Assembly: GCA_964035545.1 (NCBI GenBank)
Contig: OZ037770.1
Coordinates: 4,199,662-4,259,661 of the forward strand
Direction: 5' to 3'
Length of the DNA stretch: 60,000 bases
Source of the DNA: Bugula neritina
Lineage: Eukaryota; Bryozoa; Gymnolaemata; Cheilostomatida; Bugulidae
Part shown: piece after piece, positions 22,877 to 34,666 of the stretch
How the letters are laid out: every line of letters starts with the position of its first letter
How positions within the stretch are numbered: the first letter of the stretch is position 1
The notes under the pieces: model-generated
What the model was told of the DNA's origin: nothing
The model's input: the letters and a program-made list of their open reading frames with translations, nothing else
Database searches by the model: none
Position numbers and translations under genes: made by a program

Positions 22877-24621
22877 CACACGCACGCACAAACACACACA
22901 CACAAACTAGTAATAAATGAAAAAACCCACTGCTGTACCTCAAGTTCTCCGCTGGTTGTTAAACTGTCGACTGCATGCTCAGGTTATATTACTTTAATAA
23001 TAACCAATTAAAACTTTCTTAACTTAATACAGTGTTAGTTTTTATAACATTAAACTCAAAACGTTCACTAAGCAAGTTGCTTAGATGGGCTGTTGATATA
23101 ATAATTCTAAAGAAAGATAACTAGTGAGTTGTACACATCTCATTGGCTACCCAAATTGCAACGTCACTTTTAGCCAACCCCCCAAAAAACAGGAGTGCAT
23201 TACTCTCTGAGAATTGTTTTTTTGCTTTTGTAATTCTCAAACATTTGCCGAGGTGCATGTGTTGAAATGTAATGTCTCTCTATTATACAACTTTTATAAA
23301 ATGCTGAAATTTTAACTGCAAACCTAATGAAATATAGTTGCAAGAATCATTGATTCGTTTTTCAGAATTTCGAAATTAAATATTTGAAAATTACAAGTGC
23401 AAATTATTTATATTTGCAAATATATCGATTTAAGAATTTTACCAAAGTAACAGTACACAGCTGCGTATAAAGTATTTTGTGGCATTTTTATTGACAGAAT
23501 GATGAAAGGGTTGTTTTTTTTAGCAGTTGACATTACAGCAAGAGCTAAATTTAGCAAAGGACTCTCATTGGCTGTAGATGGATATCAAATCTTTGATACT
23601 TGTATTTGGTTAGCTATTATATATAGTTCAAAATAAAATATAACATTATAATATAATATTACCCTTGGAAAATTTATCAAAAGTTGTATTGTATAAGCAT
23701 CATTATAAATAAAAGATTTTTGTCTTCTATTAATGGACAAGGCCAGGTTATGGCAACATACTTACGGCAGCCGATAGTTTGATTGAAAATGAGGCACTAT
23801 GTATCACCACTACTGCTGATATATTGAAAGAGGTGAGCGCTAAGTTTTCTTTATGCTCTATTTTGAAATATGATCAAGTAACCTCTAGTGTTTAATGGTA
23901 TATACCTATGTAATAATATCTGTTTTATATAGTTACTGCATTGGAGACTTGTAAGATGGCTATGCTTTCTCAAATAAGAAATTAATCCCTAATGCAATAT
24001 GGTTGACATGGCTTACCCAACAGCAGTGCATGTGATATTTTGCAACAAATTGTTTTTGTAGAAGTGGCTTTTTTAAGGATCCACCTTACTGCACCTGGCC
24101 AGAAAAATTGTTTGCGCCTTGTAGCAGTCGCTTTACCAATTGCAAAAAAAATTAATTATATAAAGTTCAGAAAAAAGAATTAGAGAAAATTTACTACATG
24201 ATGATGACTTTTATACAGCAATGAAAAAACTTTTCTTGGAACCACCCAAGGTTAGCTGACTCATGGAATTGCATTTGCTCAAGGTCATATGACTTCTTTT
24301 AAAAAAGCGCACACAAACTTTATTGTTTAATAATTTTCTGTGGAATGTTTCTACAGTACTAACATTTCTAAAGAGTTCGATTTTCATAGAATAGCACTCA
24401 TTGTGTTTGTGAACCAAACGTAATATAGGCTTGATGTTTATCTAAATAGTTACAGCCTTAAGCCATTTTAGTATAGGTCAAACTACGGTTAGGCTACCAG
24501 CCTTATTGTGTTTAGCTATATAAACTTGTATTAAATGGGCGACTTTTTGCAAATTTCTTGCATTTCTTTTGCCGTTAATATGTTAACTATTCCCCCCCCC
24601 CAGTGTGTTTTGTAATTAAGG
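22629..24621. other. Unique spacer between duplication copies, with a CA/CG microsatellite
   Basis: This segment is present only once. It holds a compound (ACGC)n/(ACAC)n microsatellite at 22,797-22,907 and otherwise AT-rich DNA with a C11 run near 24,591. The open frame at 22,667-23,011 is mostly microsatellite. No supportable gene is seen. Confidence 0.55.
22797..22907 (+). repeat. Compound CACG/CGCA microsatellite
   Basis: It runs as (CACACG)n, then (CGCA)n for about 45 bp, then (CA)n. The alternating purine-pyrimidine track could adopt Z-form DNA. Confidence 0.9.
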
Positions 24622-24924
24622 ATAAAAGTAGTAAATATTATCTCTATGTTGGAACAGATCAAGAGCATTGAAAGCTTTACTACATTATGTTAATATGTAA
24701 ACAACAAGCACACATCATTACAGCTTTAATTAGAATTTTATAGCTATGTTTGCTATTCTATGCTTTTCTGTAGTTAGTATGACACAGCTTATGTATACAG
24801 CTATTTTTGCTACCACAGAAAGCTAGTTTTCAGACAATTATATGTATTATAATCCAGCACTATTTGTCTTCCATTCAATTGAGTCTTCAAGGTGATGAAT
24901 ATACCAATATATCTATTCAAACAC

Positions 24925-25050
24925 AAAAAACAAACTCATGCAAGTTTATAGTCACTATATCTCTTTGAGAAATCCCTGATGGAAAGGCTTTCATTTAAAG
25001 TGGGCTGAGGACTTATTCAGATGTGGCACAGGATCAACCATACAACCATT
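24925..25050 (-). mobile_element. Headless SINE body fragment
   Basis: The segment 'gcaagtttatag...ccctgat...ggctttcattt...gctgaggacttattcagatg' matches the body of the SINE at 43,990-44,100 but lacks the tRNA-like head. It sits in the diverged left arm of duplication copy 2 and has no obvious counterpart in copy 1. Confidence 0.45.
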
Positions 25051-25054
25051 TCTG

Positions 25055-25275
25055 TTATAATTAGTACATATTATATAATATAAGCTGGTACATATTGTAT
25101 AATATAAGCTAGTACATGTTATATAATATAAATATTATATAAATTAGCAGATATTATATAATATAAATTTATATTAACATATAATATAGTATAAATTATC
25201 ACATATTGTATAATATGAACTAGAACATATTATAAAATATAATTTAGTACATATTATAATATAATATAAATTAGT
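25055..25275 (+). repeat. AT-rich minisatellite before orphan exon 4
   Basis: Units around 'tataagctggtacatattgt' occur, the counterpart of the array at 16,735-17,120. It is shorter and its units have diverged from those of copy 1. Confidence 0.75.
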
Positions 25276-25307
25276 ACAAGTACCATCTGATATCTGGATT
25301 ACTGTAG

Positions 25308-25986
25308 GCAAGTAGTGGAGCTGATCTAAAAGATTTCAGTGGTATCTTCACACAATACGCCTGGCTGTACCTCTTCCCCGGGATTGGTGTACTTGTCGGT
25401 GTAGTGGAGTTCATCTTGTCTATTGTCAGCTACTCCATCGTCTGCTGCTGCCGGCCCGCCTCCGTAGATCAGGTGAGTCAGCGTGTGTCAAGGTCATGGC
25501 TACTTAGGTGGAATTAGCCAATCAGTAATTAGAAAATGCATCATTTTGATCAATTGTTTTAAACTATTAAGGAAAATATTTTAAAGATAAATTAAGAGCA
25601 TTTAATTTTAGAAAAGGTCAGTTTAATTTGGTTTATGTTGATTTATTGTACAAAGTTTTACTAGATGGCAAACTTTAAACAAAAGGATTTAATAAAAATC
25701 AGTCCTTGTAATGTTTTTAAATAAACTTGATTATAAACAACTTTTGATGTAACAGCAAATAATTGAGGTTATTGGGAGTTTGCTCCTCTCTGCATTGTTG
25801 GATTCTCTCGTTACCAGGAGAAGATAACTGACAATTTTATTGTCAAAATATTGAATGTAGGAATAAATCAATGCGAATTTCAGAAGGTGCCCTAAAAATG
25901 CTTATTTTGCTAAGTAAAATGATCAAAGTTTAGTTAGTATTTATATTATTTTGCAGGGGTATGAGTACCAATATGAGATGAAATAG
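25308..25986 (+). pseudogene. Orphan duplicate of tetraspan exons 4 and 5
   Basis: The exon 4 copy is 25,308-25,472 and the exon 5 copy 25,957-25,986. Acceptors, donor, frame and stop are all preserved. There is no copy of exons 1-3 upstream within the duplication, so it cannot encode a whole protein by itself. The first 16 codons of exon 4 differ at nine or more bases (e.g. GADLKDFSGIFT against GVDLEDFSDVFV), mostly amino-acid-changing. The remaining 39 codons differ by one silent base. It may be dead, or used as an alternative 3' cassette spliced from exon 3 at 16,594, which would be in phase. Confidence 0.75.
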
Positions 25987-27962
25987 ATGGACTTATTTCA
26001 TTGAAATGGTGAGATAACCTTCCTCATAATAGAACAAGATAAGATGTATATAGTACTGCAGATATCACCTTTCATCGCTATGGCAACAAACATACAAACC
26101 TGTGTACAACCACTTCATTCCAATCATTTACTGAGATTCTGGAGTAATAACCGACTGAAGTCATTTTGAAACACTGTCAATGCAATGAGGTTCTTGTAGC
26201 AGTTGACAATCTGTGTGTTATATCCATAGCAAATTGTAAATGTTTTCGGAGTTGTCTCCATATTTCTATAATTCAGCGAGTAAACAACTCCCTAAATATA
26301 AATAGCTAGGATTTTCACTGTTCATCATGCTATGGGTCGGCCTTACAGAATTTTTCGATGTGTTGTACCAAGATTTTGTTCATTATTGTATTTTGATACA
26401 CTTTCATTGATGTTAATATGATAACTAAAATATACTACTTTGTGATGTCATTTCCTTTTACAAATGTTTATATAACAATTTATTTAAGAGAATAAAGTTA
26501 AACAAAATTAAATCTTCTCTCAGCTGTTGCGAAAAAAAATTATTTATAGTAAGCCAAGTATCCTTCTCATAAAGTATGCATTCGTATTGATAGGGTCACA
26601 TTCCTTAAAACATTATGGCATAATCAATTCACCAAATATGGGGTTGGAGACATTGTGACTAAATGCTAGCAGTCAAAGTTTGCGATTGAACTATTCTTGT
26701 TTGATTCATAGGGCCTGCTGTGTGTTACACAATTTTTAAAACCTTACGCTGCTGCAGCAGCATAAAACGATTAGTATAAAGATAATTATAAAATAAGTCT
26801 TGGTGTTGTCTGCTCTATATTGTGAATAGTTAGACTAAATTTCCTGATGACAAAATATAATAATTATTGTAATAACTATCAACAGTTTAAAGATGAGTTA
26901 TTGGGAACAGATCACATGCATATAAATGCTATAAATGTTTCACCCTAAAAAGTAGCCATATAGTGCTTACTGTGTAACTTTTACCTGTAGTGTGAACACC
27001 TTCACAGCATGGCCATTGCTACTAGTATAATATGCTGTAATACATGCTGAAAATAACACAAAACCTATCAGCTGAAAATTAAGCTACTGTCTATACTTCT
27101 GCAACTTTTCTTTTTTTAACTTTGAAACAAAATGCTTAGAGGTTACAATTTTTTTTATTATTATACACGGAGTCCTGGCTACAACATACTTATTATACGG
27201 TGTATAGATGCAATACCCAGCTTATAGCCATTTTGCTATACACGCAGTCACGGTTTTGCATGAAAATATATAGTGAAACTTATTATAGCCAGTATTATAT
27301 AATATATTATATTATATATTTTTGTATTATATAACTTTTTACCTACATACTGTATAATGTTTTTAGGTTGCTTATGCTCAAATAATTTCATTTCAATTGA
27401 TTTGTGCATGATTTCAAATTGCTTGCATGCAGACGGCATTTCCGACCGGCTTTGGCTTTAACACAATAATATACATATAAAACTTAGCCTAATTATAGCT
27501 TATAATTTTCATTGCATGCATGCATCTGAGGACAACAAAACCTAATAGATGAGCTAAATAAGCTGCATGGTTAAAGTTTTTGCAGTTTATATTATACATA
27601 CAATACAACATATATGTTTGTATATACTAATTTATTGTATTTATTTTGATATATAATTTAATATAATATAGTAAACAATGTGATTGTATATTATTATAAA
27701 CAATATTATATTGCAAATGCTATATGAATAGAGCATTACATCCTATAGTTATAATGCTATACATTATATCATCATATAATATTATATTATCATATAATAT
27801 TATATACTTATATCAGTTATTATATAAGTATAAAAAGAAAATACTCCTGGTAGTAAATATCACAACTATAATATAATCGATGATATTGAAAATTAATTGC
27901 ATTGCATTAATTAATTGAAAATTAATTAATTAATTGCATTAATTGAAATTAACTTGTGTGCA
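25987..27962. other. Duplicated 3' UTR-like and spacer DNA (copy 2)
   Basis: This is a near-identical repeat of 17,825-19,800, including the AATAAA (at about 26,491) and the TA-rich inverted stretches. No independent gene is seen. Confidence 0.55.
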
Positions 27963-30023
27963 TTAGGAGAATTGCCTATTATATGTTTGATGGTGATCAG
28001 TTGCAGCTATATGTCTAGTAGAAATGTAGAAATATGTGATGAAAGTTCTTAAAAACTCCATGGCGTAAAAAACTCCCCTTTTTGATTTGTCATTTGGATT
28101 ACTTAAACTGCGTAACCAGTATTGACCTGCAATAATGGACCCAAATACCGGTGTTAATGACACTAGTATAATACTTAAACAGCTGTGCTGGCGTAATCCT
28201 ACTGTGGCAATGGATATAAATAATGAATAAACAAAATAAACGATCATTGAAAACTTTGCACGTCTCTTCTCAAAGTTCTTAATATTATGCAGAAGGTTTC
28301 TGATCAGTCCTTGGTCCTTGGTCAGTTGTTGGAACTTGTCAGCTAAATGAATGCTTTCTGTGGTGACTGTCTGAGAGTGCTTTGAGCTGGTAGTTCCAGA
28401 AAAATCCCAACTTCTTTCACTCAGATTGTCTGAAGCGTGACCTTGGACAGTTTCGGAATCTGCGTTGGAACTCAAATCGAAATCACGTTCTCCTTGAGTG
28501 GCTGTATCTCTGAGAATATCTTCATATGTCAAAGAGCATCCAATTGGATCAGCACGAATCACTGAACCAGTCAGCACTACAAAATATTATAGTTTCAATG
28601 GAAAAATCCACGAGATACATTATTTATGACTGTTACATGGAACTATGTAGCATGTCATATATTAGATAGTAAAGTGGCCCTTCTGCATATCTCACAAAAA
28701 ACCTTGATTCGTGACTCACATAAAAGAATACCAGATTTAAGTTCATCCAGTTTAGTTTATATACATGTACATATAACACACAGGCATTTAATCTTAACTT
28801 ATTATCTTATACACAATTGTATTTCACCTTTAAATCATTATCAAAACTTCATGATGCATGCACCCCCCCCCTCATTTAAACAATAGCTAGTTTCTTCAGT
28901 AATGGCTGGCTGTTTTACTTACACAAAGTTTAAAAATGGCATAAAAGGATCTTATGCTATGAAATTTCAATGATAAATTTTAGTCAAAAGCCATGACGTG
29001 ACAAAGCCCTTCTCGTGACATATGAACTTTCAGGGAAAGGGACCCCTGAGCTACGAAAGAAGCATTGTGCTATATATTGTAAAGTTACCTAATAGTGCAC
29101 TAAAGAACATAACTTCAACACAAACATACACCAACACCCTTGATTAATTAACCTGTAATTGAGCGCAGAAGTGTGCAAATATATTACATAAAATCATTCA
29201 TTTATATTTTGCCATAATGTAACTTATGGCAAAGTGTGAATGAAGGGTAATGTCAAATGGCAGAACAATATTACAATTAACAAGCAGCTTATAGATTGTA
29301 GTTTCATGGCAAATGCCTTTTGATTTTCTAAAGCCCGTTTTGATGAGTGTTGATTTTATTATATATGTGGTATTATTGTTATAGTCAGTTTTTATTGTAG
29401 CTATAATCAATATAGCATATTCCTGCATTGCTTTCAACTGCTCAGTAAATGCCAACATTGATAACCATGCAATTAGCAACCAATATATTATTATGAATAA
29501 GAATGAAAATTGATTATAAAATCTTTTACTGACTATAAGTCAATCACAAATTCAAATACTCACTCTTGCAAAGAAGAGCAGACTTCTGGGCTTCATGAAA
29601 TATTGCCACCAGGTTGTAACTGTCTCTTTCATTACTGCTGCTTGCTCTATGCTCAGATGACTGAATCAGTCTTGTTTCCACTTCTGTCTGGAAGTCTGGC
29701 AATATGGCAGATTGTTCAATATCTTCTGCGTCTCCTTCTGGTGCTAGAATTGGAACTGCACCTTCTTCAGCTGCAACTTCTGGCAAGGTTTGTGGGCGTG
29801 GCAATATGCCAGTTTGACCATCTCTTTCCAGTTCTGGCGGTGTTTGAGGTTCTGGTGCTGGCTGAAGCTGTACCGTCACCTCCTCTGGCATAGTCTCTGG
29901 TTCTGGAATAACTTCTGGTTCTAGGCTGACTTCAGAGCTAGAGCTATAGTCAGTTGGTAAGTCTACTGAACCACTAAAGGAATTACCATCTGGTAACTGA
30001 AGTAAGTAATCCAAAGTCGTCAT
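27963..30023 (-). CDS. Gene B copy 2: unrecognised acidic proline-rich membrane protein, two exons, 357 aa
   Basis: Exon 1 is 30,023-29,564 and exon 2 is 28,576-27,963. The splice sites and phase-1 A+TG junction are the same as in copy 1, giving 153 + 204 residues. The N-terminal part starts MTTLDYLLQLPDG and shares the QLQPAPEPQTPPELERD and LPEVAAEEGAV core. It also has an extra Glu/Pro segment (LEPEVIPEPETMPEE). Exon 2 begins like exon 2A of copy 1 but, from about SSKHSQ onward, follows exon 2B. It has two hydrophobic segments (IVYFVYSLFISIATVGL and LSIILVSLTPVFGSIIAG) without the minisatellite expansion and ends NRQFS. Function is unknown. The two-helix C-terminal part suggests a membrane-anchored protein with a cytosolic disordered N-terminus. 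Confidence 0.62.
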
Positions 30024-30396
30024 TATTCTTGCAGGTAGTGTTTGATGCTTCCCATTAAGTAAAAACCTGGGGTTAAAATGTAAAAATTGCAGCAGCAAAA
30101 ACTGTTTGTCAGCAATTCCTAGCCAAGTTGTACAAAGCACAAAATAAAAGGATTACGAAAATTAAAAGAATATTAATTTTAGTCCATTGCATGCAGTAGA
30201 TCTCACAACGATAGTTGATGATGATGTGCCAACTGCAATACTTTAAGCTGCTCTGTTGCCTGCAGCTGTTGATAAAATATGCAAAGCTCATTACTTATCT
30301 TGGAGATAACATCTTGATATATTTGTTCATGAAATGCCATGTATAGGCTTGTATATTCTACATTTTCCATAAGAATATATAAACTGTATATATATA

Positions 30397-30623
30397 CCCC
30401 CTGTTCACACATTGCCGTACCGTATGCTATAACAGCACAAACAAAATGGCGCGCTCTTACATTTTGCCAACAGGCGTTCACAAACGTACAAGTCACTAAA
30501 GAAAAGAATTAGCCTTATTATGATTGGTCACAGCTAAATGTTATGCGGTGTACTTTTTGTCAGTGCTGTGCGAATGCCTTTGGTTTGTGCTGTTACAGCG
30601 TACAGCAAGGTGTAAACAGCGGG
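30397..30623. mobile_element. Short TIR/foldback MITE
   Basis: The left end is CCCCCTGTTCACACATTGC and the right end, read in complement, is CCCGCTGTTTACACCTTGC. Matching continues for about 45 bp to 'taacagcacaaac'. ATA flanks both ends, possibly a 3-bp target duplication. The interior encodes nothing recognisable. Confidence 0.6.
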
Positions 30624-30680
30624 ATAAGTCTTTCCTTTTCATGAAATTTTACCCACTAAATTATATTATAGTCTACAGAC

Positions 30681-30895
30681 AGAGTGGTCAAGTGACTAGC
30701 ATTTTGCAAAGCTTGTGACTCCTAGGTGACCCCTAGAGTCACTTGAGCTCTTTGGTTTGAGTTTACACACCTTTTAAATACGCTTTAGTGGAATCATGAA
30801 TTTTTCCATTGCGAAGATGTAGGTCATGGTACTCTGTTTTGTTCTGATAAGGAGACATATCCCAAAACAGAGGCTGTCAAATGATTGCGGCACTT
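30681..30895 (+). mobile_element. Diverged single copy of the hammerhead-ribozyme repeat
   Basis: It is homologous to 46,040-46,245 over its whole length. Shared blocks include 'ctagcattttgcaa', 'cctaggtgacccctag', 'agtcacttgagc', 'tttacacaccttttaaata' and 'catggtactctgtt'. It ends in a hammerhead-like segment at 30,844-30,878. The core is CTGATAA and AAAAC (consensus CTGATGA and GAAAC), but stem III and the cleavage triplet are intact (ACAG-AGG-CTGTC). Stem I does not pair well here, so this copy is probably inactive. Confidence 0.65.
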
Positions 30896-31261
30896 ATAGA
30901 TATATTTTGTACTCTGTATTGCACCAACATGAAATAGTGTTTCATCACGTCTTCCTGCTTGACTCGTTTGGTATGTACTTATAATAAAATGTGTAATTAC
31001 ACCTGTAATTCATATGACTGGCTGGTGACGTAACTTTTTTCAAATACTTATATTATAGTCTATAAATGGACATATCAATGATGGCACATGAGAGTAAAGG
31101 CAGTTGCTGGAGCCTATATACTATTGGAACATTTGATGCTATGGTAAACCTTGTATATTAGTGCATGATATGCCATGAGCAGTTGCTGCAGTATCAAGAA
31201 AACAAACATTCATAAACACTTCAACGCTGAGTCCAGAGAAAAGTTGGATCCTATTTTCTCA

Positions 31262-32410
31262 TGAGATTCTCCAGCCAGCAGCAAGCAAAAGTTGAATGAT
31301 CGAGAGTTGCCATTTTATGTCAATATTACAATATTACAAAGTGCTACTTCATTATTATAAGAGGTTTCTTTGTGTGTGCCAATACCGCTTGCTGCAGAAA
31401 CTATAATGATATGATAAAATCAAATCAATCTAATGATTTCTTCATGTTAGAATTTACAAACACGATTTCTTTTTAAACATAATTTTCAATGAGCTGTAAT
31501 CAGTGCCATTATTTAGGCAGGCATGTACAAATAGCACAGATAAACTAACTATGCTACAATGTTTTGCGAATCAAGTTATTGTGAGAAGGAAAGGCAGGAC
31601 GCGTTGCTGTAAAGATATTAACAAGCTGGGTCAATAGTATTCAGAAACTGCAGTGACTTTGACAAAATAGAAGAGTCAGCTTTTTGATTGCTAGACTAGA
31701 TGGTAAACCTCCTGTTGACTTCTTGGTGGCTACTAGGAGGATGGAAATATAGCGTTTATCATCTGTAGTAATGTTATATAATGTATTCTAACACGGCACA
31801 ATTAGCACTGTGGCTGTGTACAATATTCCTACCAATCGAACTGTAGTCTGAGTTTGTCAAAATGAACTTTATCAAATCTGAATAATAACATGCAATGATA
31901 ACCTTTTTCAATCAATAAGATCAGCATATTGCCCTCTAATCTTTTAATTTCTGAAAATTGGCCAATTATAGCAAAGAACTTTGGTCACCCCTCATCCTAG
32001 CTTCTATAAATTATACACAAAAGGCCTATATAATGCATCAGTTCCATATCATTATATACCTGCTCAAAATTATTTGTTACAAAAACTCCATGATCGAATA
32101 AATTATTGGCAGATTTTCAAGTTTTTATTATACATCGTTATCGTTGAACTTTCATGATATGCAATCTTGAATGCTAAACTTGGCAATCTGCCATAATAGA
32201 TATAGTTACAAGAACAATGCATTTGTAAAATCCCAAAATGAAATGTGTTGCAGTTTTGTTTTAGATGACAAGTGAGGTGGTTATATTTTCCTTTCTGTTT
32301 GCACTGTCCTACTTCAATAATGTGAATCAAGTGCTGGTTTACATTTTGTTTTTACTGAATTATTGACTTTGAAATTAAGTGGTGCCTAGGTGAGACAAAA
32401 ATCATTGGCT
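31262..32410. repeat. Local tandem duplication, left copy
   Basis: It matches 32,425-33,890 in direct orientation. Shared blocks include 'cagcaagcaaaagttgaatga', 'taatgatttcttcatgttag', 'gtgagaa..aaaggcag' and 'tctgccataatagatatagtta'. Divergence is moderate, so it is older than the 16.7/24.6-kb duplication. No convincing open frame is shared by both copies. Confidence 0.75.
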
Positions 32411-32424
32411 GTAGCGTATATTTT

Positions 32425-33890
32425 CTTTAGAAGCCAGCAAGCAAAAGTTGAATGATTGAGAAAATTTGCAATTTTAAGTCAGAGAATGCAATATTACAAA
32501 GCGCTACTTCATTGTTATAAGATGTTTCCTTGTGTGTGCAATACCGCTTGCTGCAGAAACTATGATATGATAAAATCAAATTAATCTAATGATTTCTTCA
32601 TGTTAGAATTTACGAACACAGTTTCTTTTCAAACATGATTTTCAATGAGCTGTAATCAATCCCATGCATTATCTACGCAGGCATGTACAAAGAGCACAGA
32701 TAAACTAACTATGCTGCAAGGTTTTGCAAATCAAATTATTGTGAGAAGAAAAGGCAGAACTAGCTGGGTTAGTAGTATTCAGAGTGATTCAGTGACTTTG
32801 ACAAAATAAAAGAGTCAGCTGTTTGGTTGCTAGACCAGATGATGAACTTCCTATTGATTCGACTTGTCAGTGGCTACCAGGAAGATGGAAATATGGCATC
32901 TGTTACAGAGAATGTTGTGACCCTAAGGTTTTGAACCAAAGCTATGGTGAAGGCACGATGTGTTCTAACACGACTCAATTAGTATTTTGGCTGTGTACAA
33001 ATTTCCTACCAACATCTGCGAGTCTGAATTTGTCTGAATCAAATTAAATCAAATGTGAACAATGATTTGGCCCTTCCAATGACAACCTTTATATCAATAA
33101 ACAAGATCAGTATGTACCCATGCAGGTGGAATTAGATTAGAAAAACAATTTTATTGCAAAAACCCCATTCTGTCCTTTTTGTTAAAACTTTGGCATTAAT
33201 CTGCATGTATAACTCTGTTTGTATTACATACACCTGTATATGCATCATAGCATAGTATTGATGTATATTTTAGTGTATTTGCATCCTTTAAAACTCTATT
33301 CATATTGTGTTTGGAATTAAAAGAAATATTGTCTATTGGCTGCAAGTATAACCTGCATCATCATTGTTTTATATAATATGTTGATATAAAAGGAAAAAAC
33401 ATCTTAATTTCTAAAACTTGGCCCACTATATAGTAAAAAACTTTAGTCACACCTCATCCTGGCTTCTATAAATTAAACACAAAATATGTATAGTGCACCA
33501 GCTCCATGTCATTATATACCTACTAGATATTATTTGCTAATTCCAAAAAGTCAATATATGGTACAAAAACTCTATGCTTTTCTCAATTATTGGCAAATTT
33601 CCAAGCTTTTATTATACACCGTTTCATCGATATGCAATCTTGAAGTTTTTAGCTTGGCAATCTGCCATAATAGATATAGTTAGAGGAAAAATACATTTAT
33701 AAAATCCCAAACTGAAACGTGTTGCAGTTTTGTTTCAGCTGACGATTGAAGGTGATTATACTTCTCTTTCGACTTGCACTGTCTTACTTCAGTAACTCGA
33801 ACCAAGTGCTCCTTTAAATTTTGTGTACCCTATACCTACTGAATTATTGAGGATGAGATTAAACTGTGCCTACATGAGACTAAAAAACAT
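32425..33890. repeat. Local tandem duplication, right copy
   Basis: This is the second copy of 31,262-32,410. The offset is about 1160 bp on the left and 1480 bp on the right, so this copy contains about 300 extra bp at roughly 33,115-33,410. The open frame at 32,823-33,047 is not conserved in the left copy and is not treated as a gene. Confidence 0.75.
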
Positions 33891-33967
33891 TTAATCATAC
33901 TATACTGTATAATGTATAGCTATAGCCCATTCTAACTGGCCTAAAGATGTAACTGATGACATACATA

Positions 33968-34172
33968 CATACATAAATGCATGCATGCACGCACACACAC
34001 ACACATACACACACACACACGAGCACACACGCACACACCCGCAAGCACACGCACACACACGTATGCACGCACACACACGCGCGCACACACATACACACAC
34101 ACGCACACGCACACACGCACACGCATGCACGCACACACCCGCAAGCACACACACACACACGCACACACACAC

Positions 34173-34227
<55 letters not shown>

Positions 34228-34426
34228 CCTGCAAGCACACGCACACACACGCATGCACGCATACACACGCGCGCACACACATACACACACACGCACACAC
34301 ACATGCACACACACACACATACACACTTGCAAGCACACGCACACACACACATGCACGCACATGCATGCACGCACACACGCACACGCATGCACGCACACAC
34401 CCGCAAGCACACACACACATACACAC

Positions 34427-34481
<55 letters not shown>

Positions 34482-34577
34482 CCCGCAAGCACAGGCACAC
34501 ACACGCATGCACGCACACGCATGCACGCACACACATGCACACACACGCACACTCGCACACACCCACACGCACACACC

Positions 34578-34661
<84 letters not shown>

Positions 34662-34662
34662 C
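33968..34662 (+). repeat. CA-rich compound satellite with higher-order structure
   Basis: Nearly 700 bp are made only of CACA, CGCA, TGCA and CCCGCAAGCA blocks. The landmark 'acccgcaagcacac' recurs (about 34,038, 34,138, 34,399 and 34,482), as does 'cacgcgcgcacacacataca' (about 34,077 and 34,267). This shows a roughly 190-bp higher-order unit rather than a plain dinucleotide run. Six open frames of 230-250 codons across it are repeat artefacts. Confidence 0.9.
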
Positions 34663-34666
34663 ATTG

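Larger units (their letters stand above)
24622..30030. repeat. Segmental duplication, copy 2
   Basis: This is the direct-orientation partner of 16,673-22,650. It begins in what was tetraspan intron 3, so tetraspan exons 1-3 are missing. It carries orphan exons 4-5, the spacer, and gene B copy 2 with a single terminal exon. Identity rises abruptly inside exon 4 and falls again in gene B exon 1. Confidence 0.9.

Noticed and set aside
23737-23832. An exon-like stretch ending at GTGAGC (NILTAADSLIENEALC)
   Set aside because: About 30 open codons with coding-like composition, but there is no partner exon, no family match and no strong acceptor. I cannot support it as a gene.
32823-33047. A 74-codon Cys-containing frame
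   Set aside because: It is not preserved in the homologous tandem copy about 1.16 kb upstream, so there is no sign of coding constraint.
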